Source: CAVQBC01 sp963848415 (GTDB lineage: Bacteria; Actinomycetota; Thermoleophilia; Solirubrobacterales; Solirubrobacteraceae). Taken from it: a stretch of DNA of 64,000 nt. The notes under the pieces were generated by a model, which searched no databases, had not been told where the DNA came from, and worked only from the letters and a program-made list of their open reading frames with translations. Position numbers and translations under genes: made by a program. The stretch covers positions 2,542,001 to 2,606,000 of the forward strand of contig CAWKDN010000001.1 in the NCBI GenBank assembly GCA_963848415.1, written 5' to 3'. Shown piece after piece: positions 7,749-15,165 of this stretch; position 1 is the first letter of the stretch; the number at the start of each line of letters is the position of its first letter.

Positions 7749-9229
7749 GCGGGCTCGGCGCCGACGGGCTCGGGCTTCCGCTCGGTCGCGCCGGTGCCGG
7801 GGGTGCGCAGGACGGCCAGCGCGACCGCGATCGCCGCGAGCACGAGCCCGGTCCCGACCACGAACGCCAGCTGGTAGCCGTCGACCAGCGCCTCGGCGGG
7901 CGGCGCGCCGGCGGCGAGCAGCTCGTCGGTGCGGGTGGTCGAGAGCGTCGCCAGCACGGCCAGGCCGAGGGCGCCGCCGACCTGCTGGGTCGTGTTGACC
8001 AGGCCGGAGGCCAGCCCGGCGTCGCTCGGCGTCGCGCCCGACATCGCCATCGCCATCAGCGCCGGGAAGAGCAGGCCGGCGCCGGTGCCCATCAGCACCA
8101 TCGTGGGCAGCACGTCGGTCACGTAGGTCCCGTCGACCGGCACGCGTGTGAACAGCGCGAGCGACAGCGCGACCATCGACAGGCCCGGGATGAGCGTGGC
8201 CCGCGGGCCGAAGCGCAGGGTCAGTCGCGGCGAGACGCCCAGCGACATCGCGCCGATCAGCACGGCCACGGGCAGGAAGGCGAGCCCGACCTCGAGCGCG
8301 TCGTAGCCCAGCACGCGCTGCAGGTAGAGCGCGCCGAGGAAGAAGATGCCGAACAGGCCGGCGACCATCAGCATCTGGATCAGGTTGGCGCCCGACACGC
8401 TGCGCGAGCGGAAGATCCGCAGCGGGATCAGCGGCGTGCGCGCCCGCGACTCACGCGCCACGAAGGCGGCGAGCAGGGCGACGGACACGCCGCCGAGGAC
8501 GAGCGTCGCCACCGAGCCCCAGCCGCGCTCGGCCGCCTCGACGATCGTGTAGACCGCGAGCATCAGCGCGCCGGTGATCAGCACGGCGCCGGGGACGTCG
8601 GCCCCGGCCCGCAGGCCGATGCCACGATCGCGCTCGAGCAGCCGCGAGGCGACGACCGCCGTCGCGACGCCGATCGGCAGGTTGACGAAGAAGATCCAGT
8701 GCCAGTTGATGGCCTCGGTCAGCACGCCGCCGGCCAGCAGGCCGATGGAGGCGCCGGCGGAGGCCACGAAGCTGTAGACGCCGATCGCCTTGGCCTGCTC
8801 GCGCGGCTCGGGGAACATCGTGACGATCATGCCGAGGATCACGGCCGAGGTCAGCGCGCCGCCGGCGCCCTGCACGAAGCGCGCGCCGATCAGCAGCTCC
8901 TGGCTCTGGGCCAGGCCGCACACCAGTGAGGCCACGGTGAAGACGGCCAGGCCGATCAGGAAGATGCGCCTGCGGCCGACGAGGTCGCCGAGGCGCCCGG
9001 CGAGCAGCAGCAGGCCGCCGAAGGCGATGAGATAGGCGTTGACGACCCACGCGAGGCTGCTCTGGGAGAAGCCCAGGTCGTCCTGGATGGAGGGCAGGGC
9101 CACGTTGACGATCGTGCCGTCGAGGATGATCATCAGCATCCCGACGCAGAGCACGACGAGCGCGACCCAGCGGGAGCGCTCGGGGTCCGTTCGGGTGGCG
9201 CGGATAAGCGGGGTGACGGTCTGAGCCAT
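7730..9229 (-). CDS. MFS drug exporter, DHA2 family (14 transmembrane segments)
   Basis: A 499-residue integral membrane protein of the EmrB/QacA type. Motif D1 'LDGTIVNVALPSIQDDL' lies in the first transmembrane segment. 'GRLGDLVGRRRIFLIGL' is motif A (loop 2-3), and 'WHWIFFVNLPIGVATAV' is the DHA2 signature near helix 6. The hydrophobicity pattern supports 14 helices. Members expel lipophilic drugs by proton antiport. There is no regulator gene beside it, although a histidine kinase is divergent. The 3' end overlaps the opposite-strand oxidoreductase gene. Confidence 0.92.
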   Translation of the reverse strand: MAQTVTPLIRATRTDPERSRWVALVVLCVGMLMIILDGTIVNVALPSIQDDLGFSQSSLAWVVNAYLIAFGGLLLLAGRLGDLVGRRRIFLIGLAVFTVASLVCGLAQSQELLIGARFVQGAGGALTSAVILGMIVTMFPEPREQAKAIGVYSFVASAGASIGLLAGGVLTEAINWHWIFFVNLPIGVATAVVASRLLERDRGIGLRAGADVPGAVLITGALMLAVYTIVEAAERGWGSVATLVLGGVSVALLAAFVARESRARTPLIPLRIFRSRSVSGANLIQMLMVAGLFGIFFLGALYLQRVLGYDALEVGLAFLPVAVLIGAMSLGVSPRLTLRFGPRATLIPGLSMVALSLALFTRVPVDGTYVTDVLPTMVLMGTGAGLLFPALMAMAMSGATPSDAGLASGLVNTTQQVGGALGLAVLATLSTTRTDELLAAGAPPAEALVDGYQLAFVVGTGLVLAAIAVALAVLRTPGTGATERKPEPVGAEPAYSEAA

Positions 9230-9351
9230 CGCCCGAGGCTGGCAGCCGTCCTCGCCGGCTCCCGTGCGGGTCGCAGGCGTCTGCGGGTGCGGTTTACCCG
9301 ACCTTGATCTCCATTAGAGTCGTCCCCTCGCACGCTCCGGAAGGACCTCCG

Positions 9352-10812
9352 ATGAGATCGCGCGCGACCGACCTCCCCGCCATGCCCGTCGAGATCGACG
9401 CCTATTTGCAGGCGATCCTCGACTCCGTGGCGCTGCCGGTGTGGGTGGTCGACCATTCGGGCCGGGTGCTGCTGGCCAATCCCGCGGCGCTCGCGGCGGT
9501 CGGCTACGAGCTGTCCGAGCTGGTGGGCCGCAACGGGCACGAGAGCGTCCACTACCTGCATCCGGACGGGTCGCCGTACCCGGCCGAGGACTGCCCGGTG
9601 CTCCAGCCGATCCGCACGGGCGAGTCGTTGCACAGCGACGAGGACTGGTTCATCCGCCGCGACGGGACGATGTTCCCGGTCGCCTACACCGTCGTGCCGA
9701 TCGATCTCCCGACCGGGCGCGGCATCGTGATGACCTTCACCGACATGACCGTGCAGCGGCAGGCCGAGCAGTCGCTGCGCGAGCGCGACGCGATCCTCGC
9801 CCAGGTCGCCCAGCCCGTCTGGGTGATCGATCAGCGCGGGCGCTTCCGCTACGCCAACCCGGCCGCCGTGGCCGCGGTCGGCTACGACGACTTCTCCGAG
9901 CTCGAGGGCCGCGACGGCCACGAGACGGTCCACTACAAGTACCCCGACGGCGCGCCGTTCCCCGAGCGCGACTGCCCGCTCACCCACGCGCGCGAGACGG
10001 GCGCGAGCCTGCGCGAGCACGAGGGCTGGCTGGTGCGCAAGGACGGCTCGATCCTGCGGATCGCGTACTCCACCGCGCCGTTCGACCTCTGGGACGGCCG
10101 CGGCTCGGTCACCGCCTTCACGGACATCGAGGCGCGTCTGGAGGCCGAGCAGGCGGCCCGCGAGCGCGACGTCGCCGATGCGCGTGCGGCCGAGCTCAAC
10201 GCCTCCCGCCGGCGCACGATCGAGGCGGCCGACGCGGCGCGCGCCCAGCTCACCCGCGACCTCCACGACGGCGCCCAGCAGCAGTTCGTCAGCGCGCTGC
10301 TGACGCTCCAGCTGGCGGAGCGCAAGGCCGCGTCGGAGCCGCTCGCGGCCCTGCGGCTGCGCGAGACCGCGCTGGAGCTGACCCGGACCGGCATCGCGGA
10401 GCTCCGTGACCTGGCCTCCGGGATCCATCCGGGCATCCTCACGGACCGCGGGCTGGGCCCCGCGGTGCGGGCGCTCGCCTCGCGGCTCCCGCTCGCCGTG
10501 TCGGTGGACGACGCTTCGGCGCGACGCCTGCCGACGCCCGTGGAGGCGAGCCTCTACTTCTTCGTCTCCGAGGCGCTCACCAACGTCGTCAAGCACGCCC
10601 GGGCGAAGGACGCCTGGGTCGCGATCGGCGTCGACGGCGACCGCCTGACGGTCGAGGTCGGCGACGACGGGATCGGGGGAGCGACACCGAGCCCCGACGG
10701 CATCGGCCTCGCGGGACTCGCGGACCGGATCGCCGCGCTCGACGGCGAGTTGACGGTGTCGAGCCCGCCCGGCGGGGGGACGAGGCTCTTTGCTGTGATC
10801 CCGCTGATGTAG
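9352..10812 (+). CDS. Two-PAS-domain sensor histidine kinase (HisKA_3/NarL-type)
   Basis: A 486-residue cytoplasmic kinase without transmembrane segments. Two tandem, closely similar PAS domains (about residues 20-140 and 143-280) each carry 'PVWVVD/PVWVID' and 'GR.GHE.VHY..PDG.P'. A linker leads to the HisKA_3 dimerisation motif LTRDLHDGAQQQFVSALLTL (phospho-acceptor His in DLHDG). The HATPase domain follows ('VSEALTNVVKHARA', 'DDGIGGA', 'GLAGLADRIAAL'). The ATG at 9352 is favoured over upstream codons by the GGAAGGA ribosome site. A TAGAGT -10-like box lies at 9315. No response regulator is adjacent, so this is an orphan kinase. Confidence 0.92.
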   Translation: MRSRATDLPAMPVEIDAYLQAILDSVALPVWVVDHSGRVLLANPAALAAVGYELSELVGRNGHESVHYLHPDGSPYPAEDCPVLQPIRTGESLHSDEDWFIRRDGTMFPVAYTVVPIDLPTGRGIVMTFTDMTVQRQAEQSLRERDAILAQVAQPVWVIDQRGRFRYANPAAVAAVGYDDFSELEGRDGHETVHYKYPDGAPFPERDCPLTHARETGASLREHEGWLVRKDGSILRIAYSTAPFDLWDGRGSVTAFTDIEARLEAEQAARERDVADARAAELNASRRRTIEAADAARAQLTRDLHDGAQQQFVSALLTLQLAERKAASEPLAALRLRETALELTRTGIAELRDLASGIHPGILTDRGLGPAVRALASRLPLAVSVDDASARRLPTPVEASLYFFVSEALTNVVKHARAKDAWVAIGVDGDRLTVEVGDDGIGGATPSPDGIGLAGLADRIAALDGELTVSSPPGGGTRLFAVIPLM

Positions 10813-10832
10813 ACCGCTCTTCAGGAGGACCG

Positions 10833-11219
10833 ATGGGCCAGAAGGTGCACTTGGCAGACGTCCCGGAGACCGAGATCCCCGCCGGTCGATGGCAACCGCT
10901 CAACGAGCGCCTCGGGATCCGCACGTTCGGCGTCAGTGCCGTCGTGCTGGATCCCGGGGAGGAAGCGGACATCGAGCACGACGAGGCCGACGACGCCCAC
11001 CAGGAGGTCTACGTCGTCGTCGCCGGCCGCGCCGGCTTCCGGCTCGGCAGCGACGAGCTCGAGGCCGGCCCGGGCGATATCGTCGCCGTGCCCGATCCGG
11101 ACGAGACCCGCTCCTACTGGGCGCTCGAGCCGGGGACGCGGATCGTCTGCCTCGGCGCCGGCCCCGGCGCCGAGCACCCGTTCGGCGCCTGGATCGCCGA
11201 CGAGGCGGGCCGCGCGTGA
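10833..11219 (+). CDS. Cupin-domain protein
   Basis: A 128-residue single-domain cupin. Motif 1 is 'GEEADIEHDEADDAHQEVYVVVAGRAGFRLG', with candidate metal ligands His, His and Glu; motif 2 is 'AGPGDIVAVPDPDETRSYW'. The usual second His of motif 2 is not obvious, so metal binding may be incomplete. Small cupins are often sugar- or metabolite-binding enzymes or sensors, and no substrate can be named. A strong CAGGAGG precedes the ATG, 20 bases after the kinase stop, so it may be cotranscribed with the kinase. Confidence 0.82.
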   Translation: MGQKVHLADVPETEIPAGRWQPLNERLGIRTFGVSAVVLDPGEEADIEHDEADDAHQEVYVVVAGRAGFRLGSDELEAGPGDIVAVPDPDETRSYWALEPGTRIVCLGAGPGAEHPFGAWIADEAGRA

Positions 11220-11229
11220 TGCGGCGCTC

Positions 11230-11625
11230 GTGAGCGGCGCCGGGGGCTGCCTGTGTGGCGGGGTGCGCTACGAGGTCCGCGGGCCGCTGCGCGACGTGGT
11301 CGTCTGCCACTGCGGCCGGTGCCAGCGCACCCACGGCCACGCCGCGGCCTACGCTGCCTGCGCCGCAGCCGACCTGACGCTGGTGCGCAGCGGCCCCCTG
11401 CGTTGGTACGAGGCCGACGACCGCGCCCGTGGCTTCTGCGCCGATTGCGGCGCCAGCCTGTTCTGGCGCACGGCCGGCGGCGCCACGATCTCGATCGCCG
11501 CCGGGACGCTCGACGAGCCGACCGGGCTGCGCACCGTCGCGCACATCTACACCGACGATGCGGCCGACTACGAGGTCATCGACGACGTCGTCGAGCGGTT
11601 TCCGGCGGGGCTTCCGGCGCGTTAG
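11230..11625 (+). CDS. GFA-family (CENP-V/GFA) zinc-binding protein
   Basis: A 131-residue protein with the cysteine pattern of the GFA superfamily: 'GGCLCGGVRYEV' at the N-terminus, 'CHCGRCQRTHG' near residue 32 and 'GFCADCGASLFWR' near 70. Together these give the two zinc sites. The family is named after glutathione-dependent formaldehyde-activating enzyme, but most members, including this one, cannot be assigned that activity. The start is GTG at 11230, ten bases after the cupin stop. The position suggests an operon with the cupin. Confidence 0.85.
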   Translation: MSGAGGCLCGGVRYEVRGPLRDVVVCHCGRCQRTHGHAAAYAACAAADLTLVRSGPLRWYEADDRARGFCADCGASLFWRTAGGATISIAAGTLDEPTGLRTVAHIYTDDAADYEVIDDVVERFPAGLPAR

Positions 11626-11636
11626 TCGCCCCTGCG

Positions 11637-11687
11637 GGACGCGCCTGCACCTTGCACCACAGACGGTGGCGAAGTGCGGTCGCGTCC
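11637..11687. repeat. REP-like palindromic element, copy A
   Basis: Imperfect inverted repeat between two converging genes. The outer arms GGACGCG/CGCGTCC are perfect, and the core (CCTGCACCTTGCACCAC, then GTGGCGAAGTGCGG) forms a hairpin. About 30 of 37 core bases match the reverse complement of copy C at 34925, and it resembles the core of copy B at 16460. Confidence 0.6.
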
Positions 11688-11701
11688 TCGGGCCGCCGCG
11701 C

Positions 11702-12394
11702 TCAGGCGTCAGCTACGCCCAGCAGCAGCCGGTCGAGCCGGCTCTCCGGCCACCAGCGCTGAAGCGTCCCGGTGAGCTCGTCGACGGCGGCGTCGAGCGC
11801 GGCGGGCGGCAGCGGCTCGAGGCGGTCGAAGATGAACAGCGCCCGGGTCGTGGCCTCGGTCAAGGCGGTGCGGCGCCCCTGGCGCCAGTTCCAGCGCCGG
11901 CAGGTCACGCCCGCGTCGTCGCGCCAGACGATCTCGCCGGGACGCGGGGGGCCGTCGTCGCCGTCGAAGGGCTCGCCGCCGTCGGCGACGGTCAGCCGCG
12001 GGGCCCCGCGCAGCTGGTCGGCGTCCTCGCCGCCGACCGGGATCAGGTGGCGGACGCTGACGGCGTTGTAGAGGTCGACGAGGCGGTTCACGCGCGGCAG
12101 CTCTCCGCCCTTGAGCACGCGGCTCGCGAGCGCCTCGGCCGAGCTCGGGTAGCGCGACGGCTTGGCCCCGAAGGCGCTGAACGCCGCGCGCCACGCCGCG
12201 AGGTGTGGATCGTCGGCCGCGCGGGCCAGGCCGCGGGCGCGCAGGTCGGCCTCGGCGGCGGCCAGCAACGCGTCACTGTGGGGGTCGCTCGGCCCGTTGC
12301 CGACGTCGCCGGCCACGACGATCGCCACCGCGTAGCCGGGCTGGAGCGCGAGCACCGCGGGGTCGATCGCCGCCGCGGCGGTTCGCTCGGTCAT
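11702..12394 (-). CDS. Stand-alone B3/B4 domain protein (PheT-like tRNA-binding fold)
   Basis: A 230-residue soluble protein resembling the B3/B4 domain of phenylalanyl-tRNA synthetase beta subunit. It has 'WRAAFSAFGAKPSRYPSSAEALASRVLKGGELPRVN' followed by 'RLVDLYNAVSVRHLIPVGGEDADQL', then 'GEIVWRDDAGVTCRRWNWRQGRRTALTEATTRALFIFD'. In the synthetase this domain edits mis-charged tyrosyl-tRNA. Free-standing homologues are common in bacteria and their role is poorly defined, with tRNA or amino-acid editing as one proposal. The ATG at 12394 is the only good start. It converges with the GFA gene across repeat copy A. Confidence 0.82.
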   Translation of the reverse strand: MTERTAAAAIDPAVLALQPGYAVAIVVAGDVGNGPSDPHSDALLAAAEADLRARGLARAADDPHLAAWRAAFSAFGAKPSRYPSSAEALASRVLKGGELPRVNRLVDLYNAVSVRHLIPVGGEDADQLRGAPRLTVADGGEPFDGDDGPPRPGEIVWRDDAGVTCRRWNWRQGRRTALTEATTRALFIFDRLEPLPPAALDAAVDELTGTLQRWWPESRLDRLLLGVADA

Positions 12395-12467
12395 GGCCGG
12401 TCAGTAGAGCAGCCCGCACGACCTTACCATCGAAAACCTTACAGTGGTGAGAAGGTGACAGCGCGCG

Positions 12468-12735
12468 ACCCGCGAGGACGAGCGCGCCGCGCTGGGCCTC
12501 GGCGTGCCGGTCGTGCGCACGAAGCTGGCTGGCCTACGGGACCGGCGCCGCGCTGGGCGGCCTGTCCGGCGCGTTCCTGGCGTCCTACCTCAACACGGTG
12601 ACCGCCGTGCACTTCGAGTTCGTTCTCGATCTTCGTCATCGCGATCGTCGCCGTCGGCGGGCTGCGGGTTCCTGCTGGTGATCGTCATGCTGCTGCGGCC
12701 GGAGGGTCTATGGCCGCCGCGGCGTCAGCGTCAGC
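12468..12735 (+). pseudogene. Decayed C-terminal fragment of a LivM-type branched-chain amino acid permease
   Basis: Four short pieces in shifting frames read as consecutive parts of LivM: 'DERAALGLGVPVVRTKL', 'LAYGTGAALGGLSGAFLASY' running on to 'LNTVTAVHFEF', 'SIFVIAIVAVGG', and 'GFLLVIVMLLRPEGLWPPRR', the usual LivM end. The segment between 'VAVGG' and 'GFLLV' that normally holds 40-60 residues is missing. Intact LivM is an ABC-transporter membrane subunit for Leu/Ile/Val uptake; no other liv genes are present. This explains the otherwise gene-free 335 bases between 12395 and 12730. Confidence 0.82.
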
Positions 12736-13489
12736 GCCGGGCGACGATCACCAGCCGCGAGTCCAACGTCAGCGGCGTCGCGTCGAAGTCGGCGTAGCAC
12801 TTGGCCTCGGCGAAGCCCGCCCGCAGCAGCATGGCGACGAGCTCGGTGGCCGAGTAGACGCGCACCGAGAACGAGCGCGAGTCGCGCTCGCCGGAGGAGT
12901 CGATGACGGTCTGCGTCGTCTGGGCAACGCCGGCGACCGGGTCGAAGGTCCGCTGCTCGAGCAGCAGCCGGCCCTCGCCCAGCAGCCGCCAGTCCTGCTC
13001 GCGCAGCTGGCGCGCGAGCCGGTCGCGGTGCAGCGTCTCGACCACGAGCCGGGCACCCGGGCGCAGCACGCGGCGGATCTCGGCGAGCACGACCGCGTCT
13101 TCCTCGTCGCCGAGATAGCCGAGCGAGGAGAAGAGGTTCACGGCGCCGTCGAAGGACGCCTCGGCGAACGGCAGGCGCCGGTAGTCGGCGGCCACGAGCT
13201 TCGGCCAGCGCCCGCCGCCCGCGCGGCGGCGGGCCTCGCCCAGCAGCAGCTCGGAGCGGTCGACCCCCACCACCCGGAAGCCCTCGCGGGCGAGCGGGAC
13301 CGAGTGGCGCCCGAACCCGCACGGCACGTCGAGGACGTCGGCGCCCGGCTCACAGCCGGCGAGGCGCATCGCCGCGGACGCCTGGGCCTCGGCCTCGTCC
13401 TGGCGGGCGACGTCGGCGTAGGCGCGCAGGTAGAAGTCGCCGAAGAAGGCGTCCCACGTCTCGGCCGGGCTGGTGGCGCGGCCGCCCAT
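12731..13489 (-). CDS. Class I SAM-dependent methyltransferase
   Basis: A 252-residue protein. Motif I is 'VLDVPCGFGRHSVPLAREGF' (about residues 55-74), with 'VVGVDRSELLL' (acidic end of beta2) and 'LVAADYRRLPFAEASFDGAVNLFSSLGYL' (motifs II/III) behind it. The C-terminal half is a beta-sheet region with 'SVRVYSATELVAMLLRAGF'. Substrate is not predictable. Start ATG 13489 begins MGGRATSPAETWDAFFGDFY. It lies eight bases after the pspAB stop and may be read through from htpX-pspAB. The 3' end abuts the livM remnant. Confidence 0.88.
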   Translation of the reverse strand: MGGRATSPAETWDAFFGDFYLRAYADVARQDEAEAQASAAMRLAGCEPGADVLDVPCGFGRHSVPLAREGFRVVGVDRSELLLGEARRRAGGGRWPKLVAADYRRLPFAEASFDGAVNLFSSLGYLGDEEDAVVLAEIRRVLRPGARLVVETLHRDRLARQLREQDWRLLGEGRLLLEQRTFDPVAGVAQTTQTVIDSSGERDSRSFSVRVYSATELVAMLLRAGFAEAKCYADFDATPLTLDSRLVIVARR

Positions 13490-13497
13490 CGCGCGAG

Positions 13498-14073
13498 CTA
13501 GATCGGGATGCCCCAGAGGGGGAACCAGCGGTCGAGCTCCTGCTCGAGCGGCAGCTCGGCGCCGATCTGGGCCTTCAGGCGCAGCTCCTGCTCGGTGTCG
13601 CGCTGCTGCTCGCCGCCCGCGGGGACGAACGGGTAGAAGGCGCCGCGCTTGTAGTTGTAGATCCAGTAGGTCTTGCCGCCGCCGCTCTGAGCCTCGAAGG
13701 GGAACACGGCGCACAGCACGCGGTCGCCGTAGCCGCCGTCCTGGATCGCGGTCGAGACGGCGTTGATCCCGACCACCAGGTCCTCGAAGTCGGGGTCGCC
13801 GAGCACCATCCAGCGGTAGCCGAAGGAATCGTCGGACTTCTCGACCGTCGTGTCGGAGTCGCCGCCCATCCCCTTCAGCACGCCCTCCATCTCGGTCACG
13901 ATGCCGTCGAAGTCGGCCGTGGCGAGCGGCTGGAAGACGATCCCGGCCTTGCCGGAGCTCTTGAGGCTCATCGAGGTGGCCATCGTCACCTCGGCGGTGC
14001 TCATGGCGAACAACCGGTCCGGCGCGGGCTGCTTGAGCGCACGCCGGCCGGTGAGGATGTCGAAGATGCCCAC
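13498..14073 (-). CDS. pspAB: PspA-associated protein PspAB
   Basis: A 191-residue soluble protein matching the PspAB family. It starts MGIFDILTGRRALKQPAPDR, with 'LFAMSTAEVTM' next, 'DSFGYRWMVLGDPDFEDLVVG' in the middle, and ends 'LDRWFPLWGIPI'. The 'YKRGAFYPFVPAGGEQQRD' block near residue 142 is also characteristic. PspAB is found in Actinobacteria next to the HtpX protease. It is placed in the Psp network by genomic association, with unknown biochemistry. Here it lies 13 bases downstream of htpX on the same strand. Confidence 0.86.
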   Translation of the reverse strand: MGIFDILTGRRALKQPAPDRLFAMSTAEVTMATSMSLKSSGKAGIVFQPLATADFDGIVTEMEGVLKGMGGDSDTTVEKSDDSFGYRWMVLGDPDFEDLVVGINAVSTAIQDGGYGDRVLCAVFPFEAQSGGGKTYWIYNYKRGAFYPFVPAGGEQQRDTEQELRLKAQIGAELPLEQELDRWFPLWGIPI

Positions 14074-14086
14074 GAGGCGGTGAAGC

Positions 14087-14980
14087 CTACGCGGTGCCCT
14101 GCAGCTGCGCCTCCAGGCGCCCGAGGGCGGCGATGCGCTTCTCCATCGGAGGATGGGTCGAGAACAGCGCGCCGAGCTTCTGCCCCGCGCCGGGCGGGAA
14201 GATGTAGAAGGCGGCCAGCTCCCCGGAGGCGCGCAGGTCGCGCTTGGGGATCATCGCCATGCCGCTGTCGATCTTCACCAGCGCCGAGGCGAGCGCGCTC
14301 GGGCGCCCGGTGACGATCGCCGCACCGCGGTCGGCGGCGTACTCGCGGTAGCGCGAGAGCGCCTGCATCAGGAAGAAGGAGATGACGTAGACCGCGAGCG
14401 AGACGAAGAAGACGACGATGAAGCTGGGGTTGTCGTCGTCGTCCCCGCCGCCGCCGAAGAACATCCCGAACTGGACGATGTAGGCGGCGATGGTGGCGAA
14501 GAAGCCTGCCAGCGTCATCACCATCACGTCGCGGTTGGCGATGTGGCTGAGCTCGTGCGCCATGACGCCCTCGAGCTCGGCGGGGGAGAGCAGCTGCATG
14601 ATGCCGGTGGTGGCGCACACCGTCGAGTTCTTCGGCGAGCGCCCGAGCGCGAAGGCGTTGGGCATCGGCGTGTCGGCGACGGCGATCTTCGGCTTGGGCA
14701 GGTCGGCCTGCACGCACAGGCGCTCGATCATCGCGTGCAGCTCGGGCGCCTCCTGGGGGGTCACCTCGCGGGCGCCCATCGCTCGCAGCGCGAGCTTGTC
14801 GGAGCCGAAGAGCTGGAACGCAGCGAGGCCGACGGCGATGATCGCCACCAGGCCCGCGTTCGCGCCGGCGGCCAGCAGTGCGCCGACGAGGACGACATAG
14901 ACAACACCGAGCAAGAAGAGCACCGTGACCATCCGCAACTGGAGGCCGGTGTCCTTGCCGAAGGAAGTGGGACGTGGCAT
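14087..14980 (-). CDS. htpX: HtpX-type membrane zinc metalloprotease (M48)
   Basis: A 297-residue inner-membrane protease that removes damaged membrane proteins. Two hydrophobic segments lie at about residues 17-38 and 41-57. The zinc motif HELSH is at 142-146, with the third ligand Glu in 'SRYREYAADRGA'. Two further transmembrane segments flank a short acidic loop (GGGGDDDDNP). 'STHPPMEKRIAAL' is the conserved C-terminal block. The start is ATG 14980. The htpX-pspAB pair and the pspA-pspAA pair lie within 10 kb of each other, consistent with a common envelope-stress role. Confidence 0.95.
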   Translation of the reverse strand: MPRPTSFGKDTGLQLRMVTVLFLLGVVYVVLVGALLAAGANAGLVAIIAVGLAAFQLFGSDKLALRAMGAREVTPQEAPELHAMIERLCVQADLPKPKIAVADTPMPNAFALGRSPKNSTVCATTGIMQLLSPAELEGVMAHELSHIANRDVMVMTLAGFFATIAAYIVQFGMFFGGGGDDDDNPSFIVVFFVSLAVYVISFFLMQALSRYREYAADRGAAIVTGRPSALASALVKIDSGMAMIPKRDLRASGELAAFYIFPPGAGQKLGALFSTHPPMEKRIAALGRLEAQLQGTA

Positions 14981-15149
14981 CGCCACTAATGATGACAGTC
15001 GGCCGACCGCCTTGACGCACTTTTTACCCGCTCGCTCGCACGGCGCGAGCGAGGCTCCTCGGCGGCCGGTCGCGACCGCCGAAACCCCTGCGTTCGTGCA
15101 GGATCGCGTGCACACTCCATAACCGGTGGCCGGGGGGCCCGCGGCGTCC

Positions 15150-15155
15150 TAGCAT
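15150..15155 (+). promoter_or_regulatory. -10 element of the M23 peptidase gene
   Basis: TAGCAT overlaps a first possible ATG (15154), but the second ATG (15166) stands exactly 10 bases after it. That spacing recurs before other leaderless-looking genes here and decides the start. Confidence 0.4.
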
Positions 15156-15165
15156 GGCCCGCCGC

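Noticed and set aside
9285..9320. Shared GTTTACCC/TAGAGT region as a divergent promoter between the MFS and kinase genes
   Set aside because: Only the TAGAGT -10 toward the kinase is convincing; a -35 and the minus-strand promoter could not be supported.
15005..15035. GGGTAAAAA upstream of htpX as a SigB/F promoter
   Set aside because: No GTTN motif lies 14-16 bases upstream.
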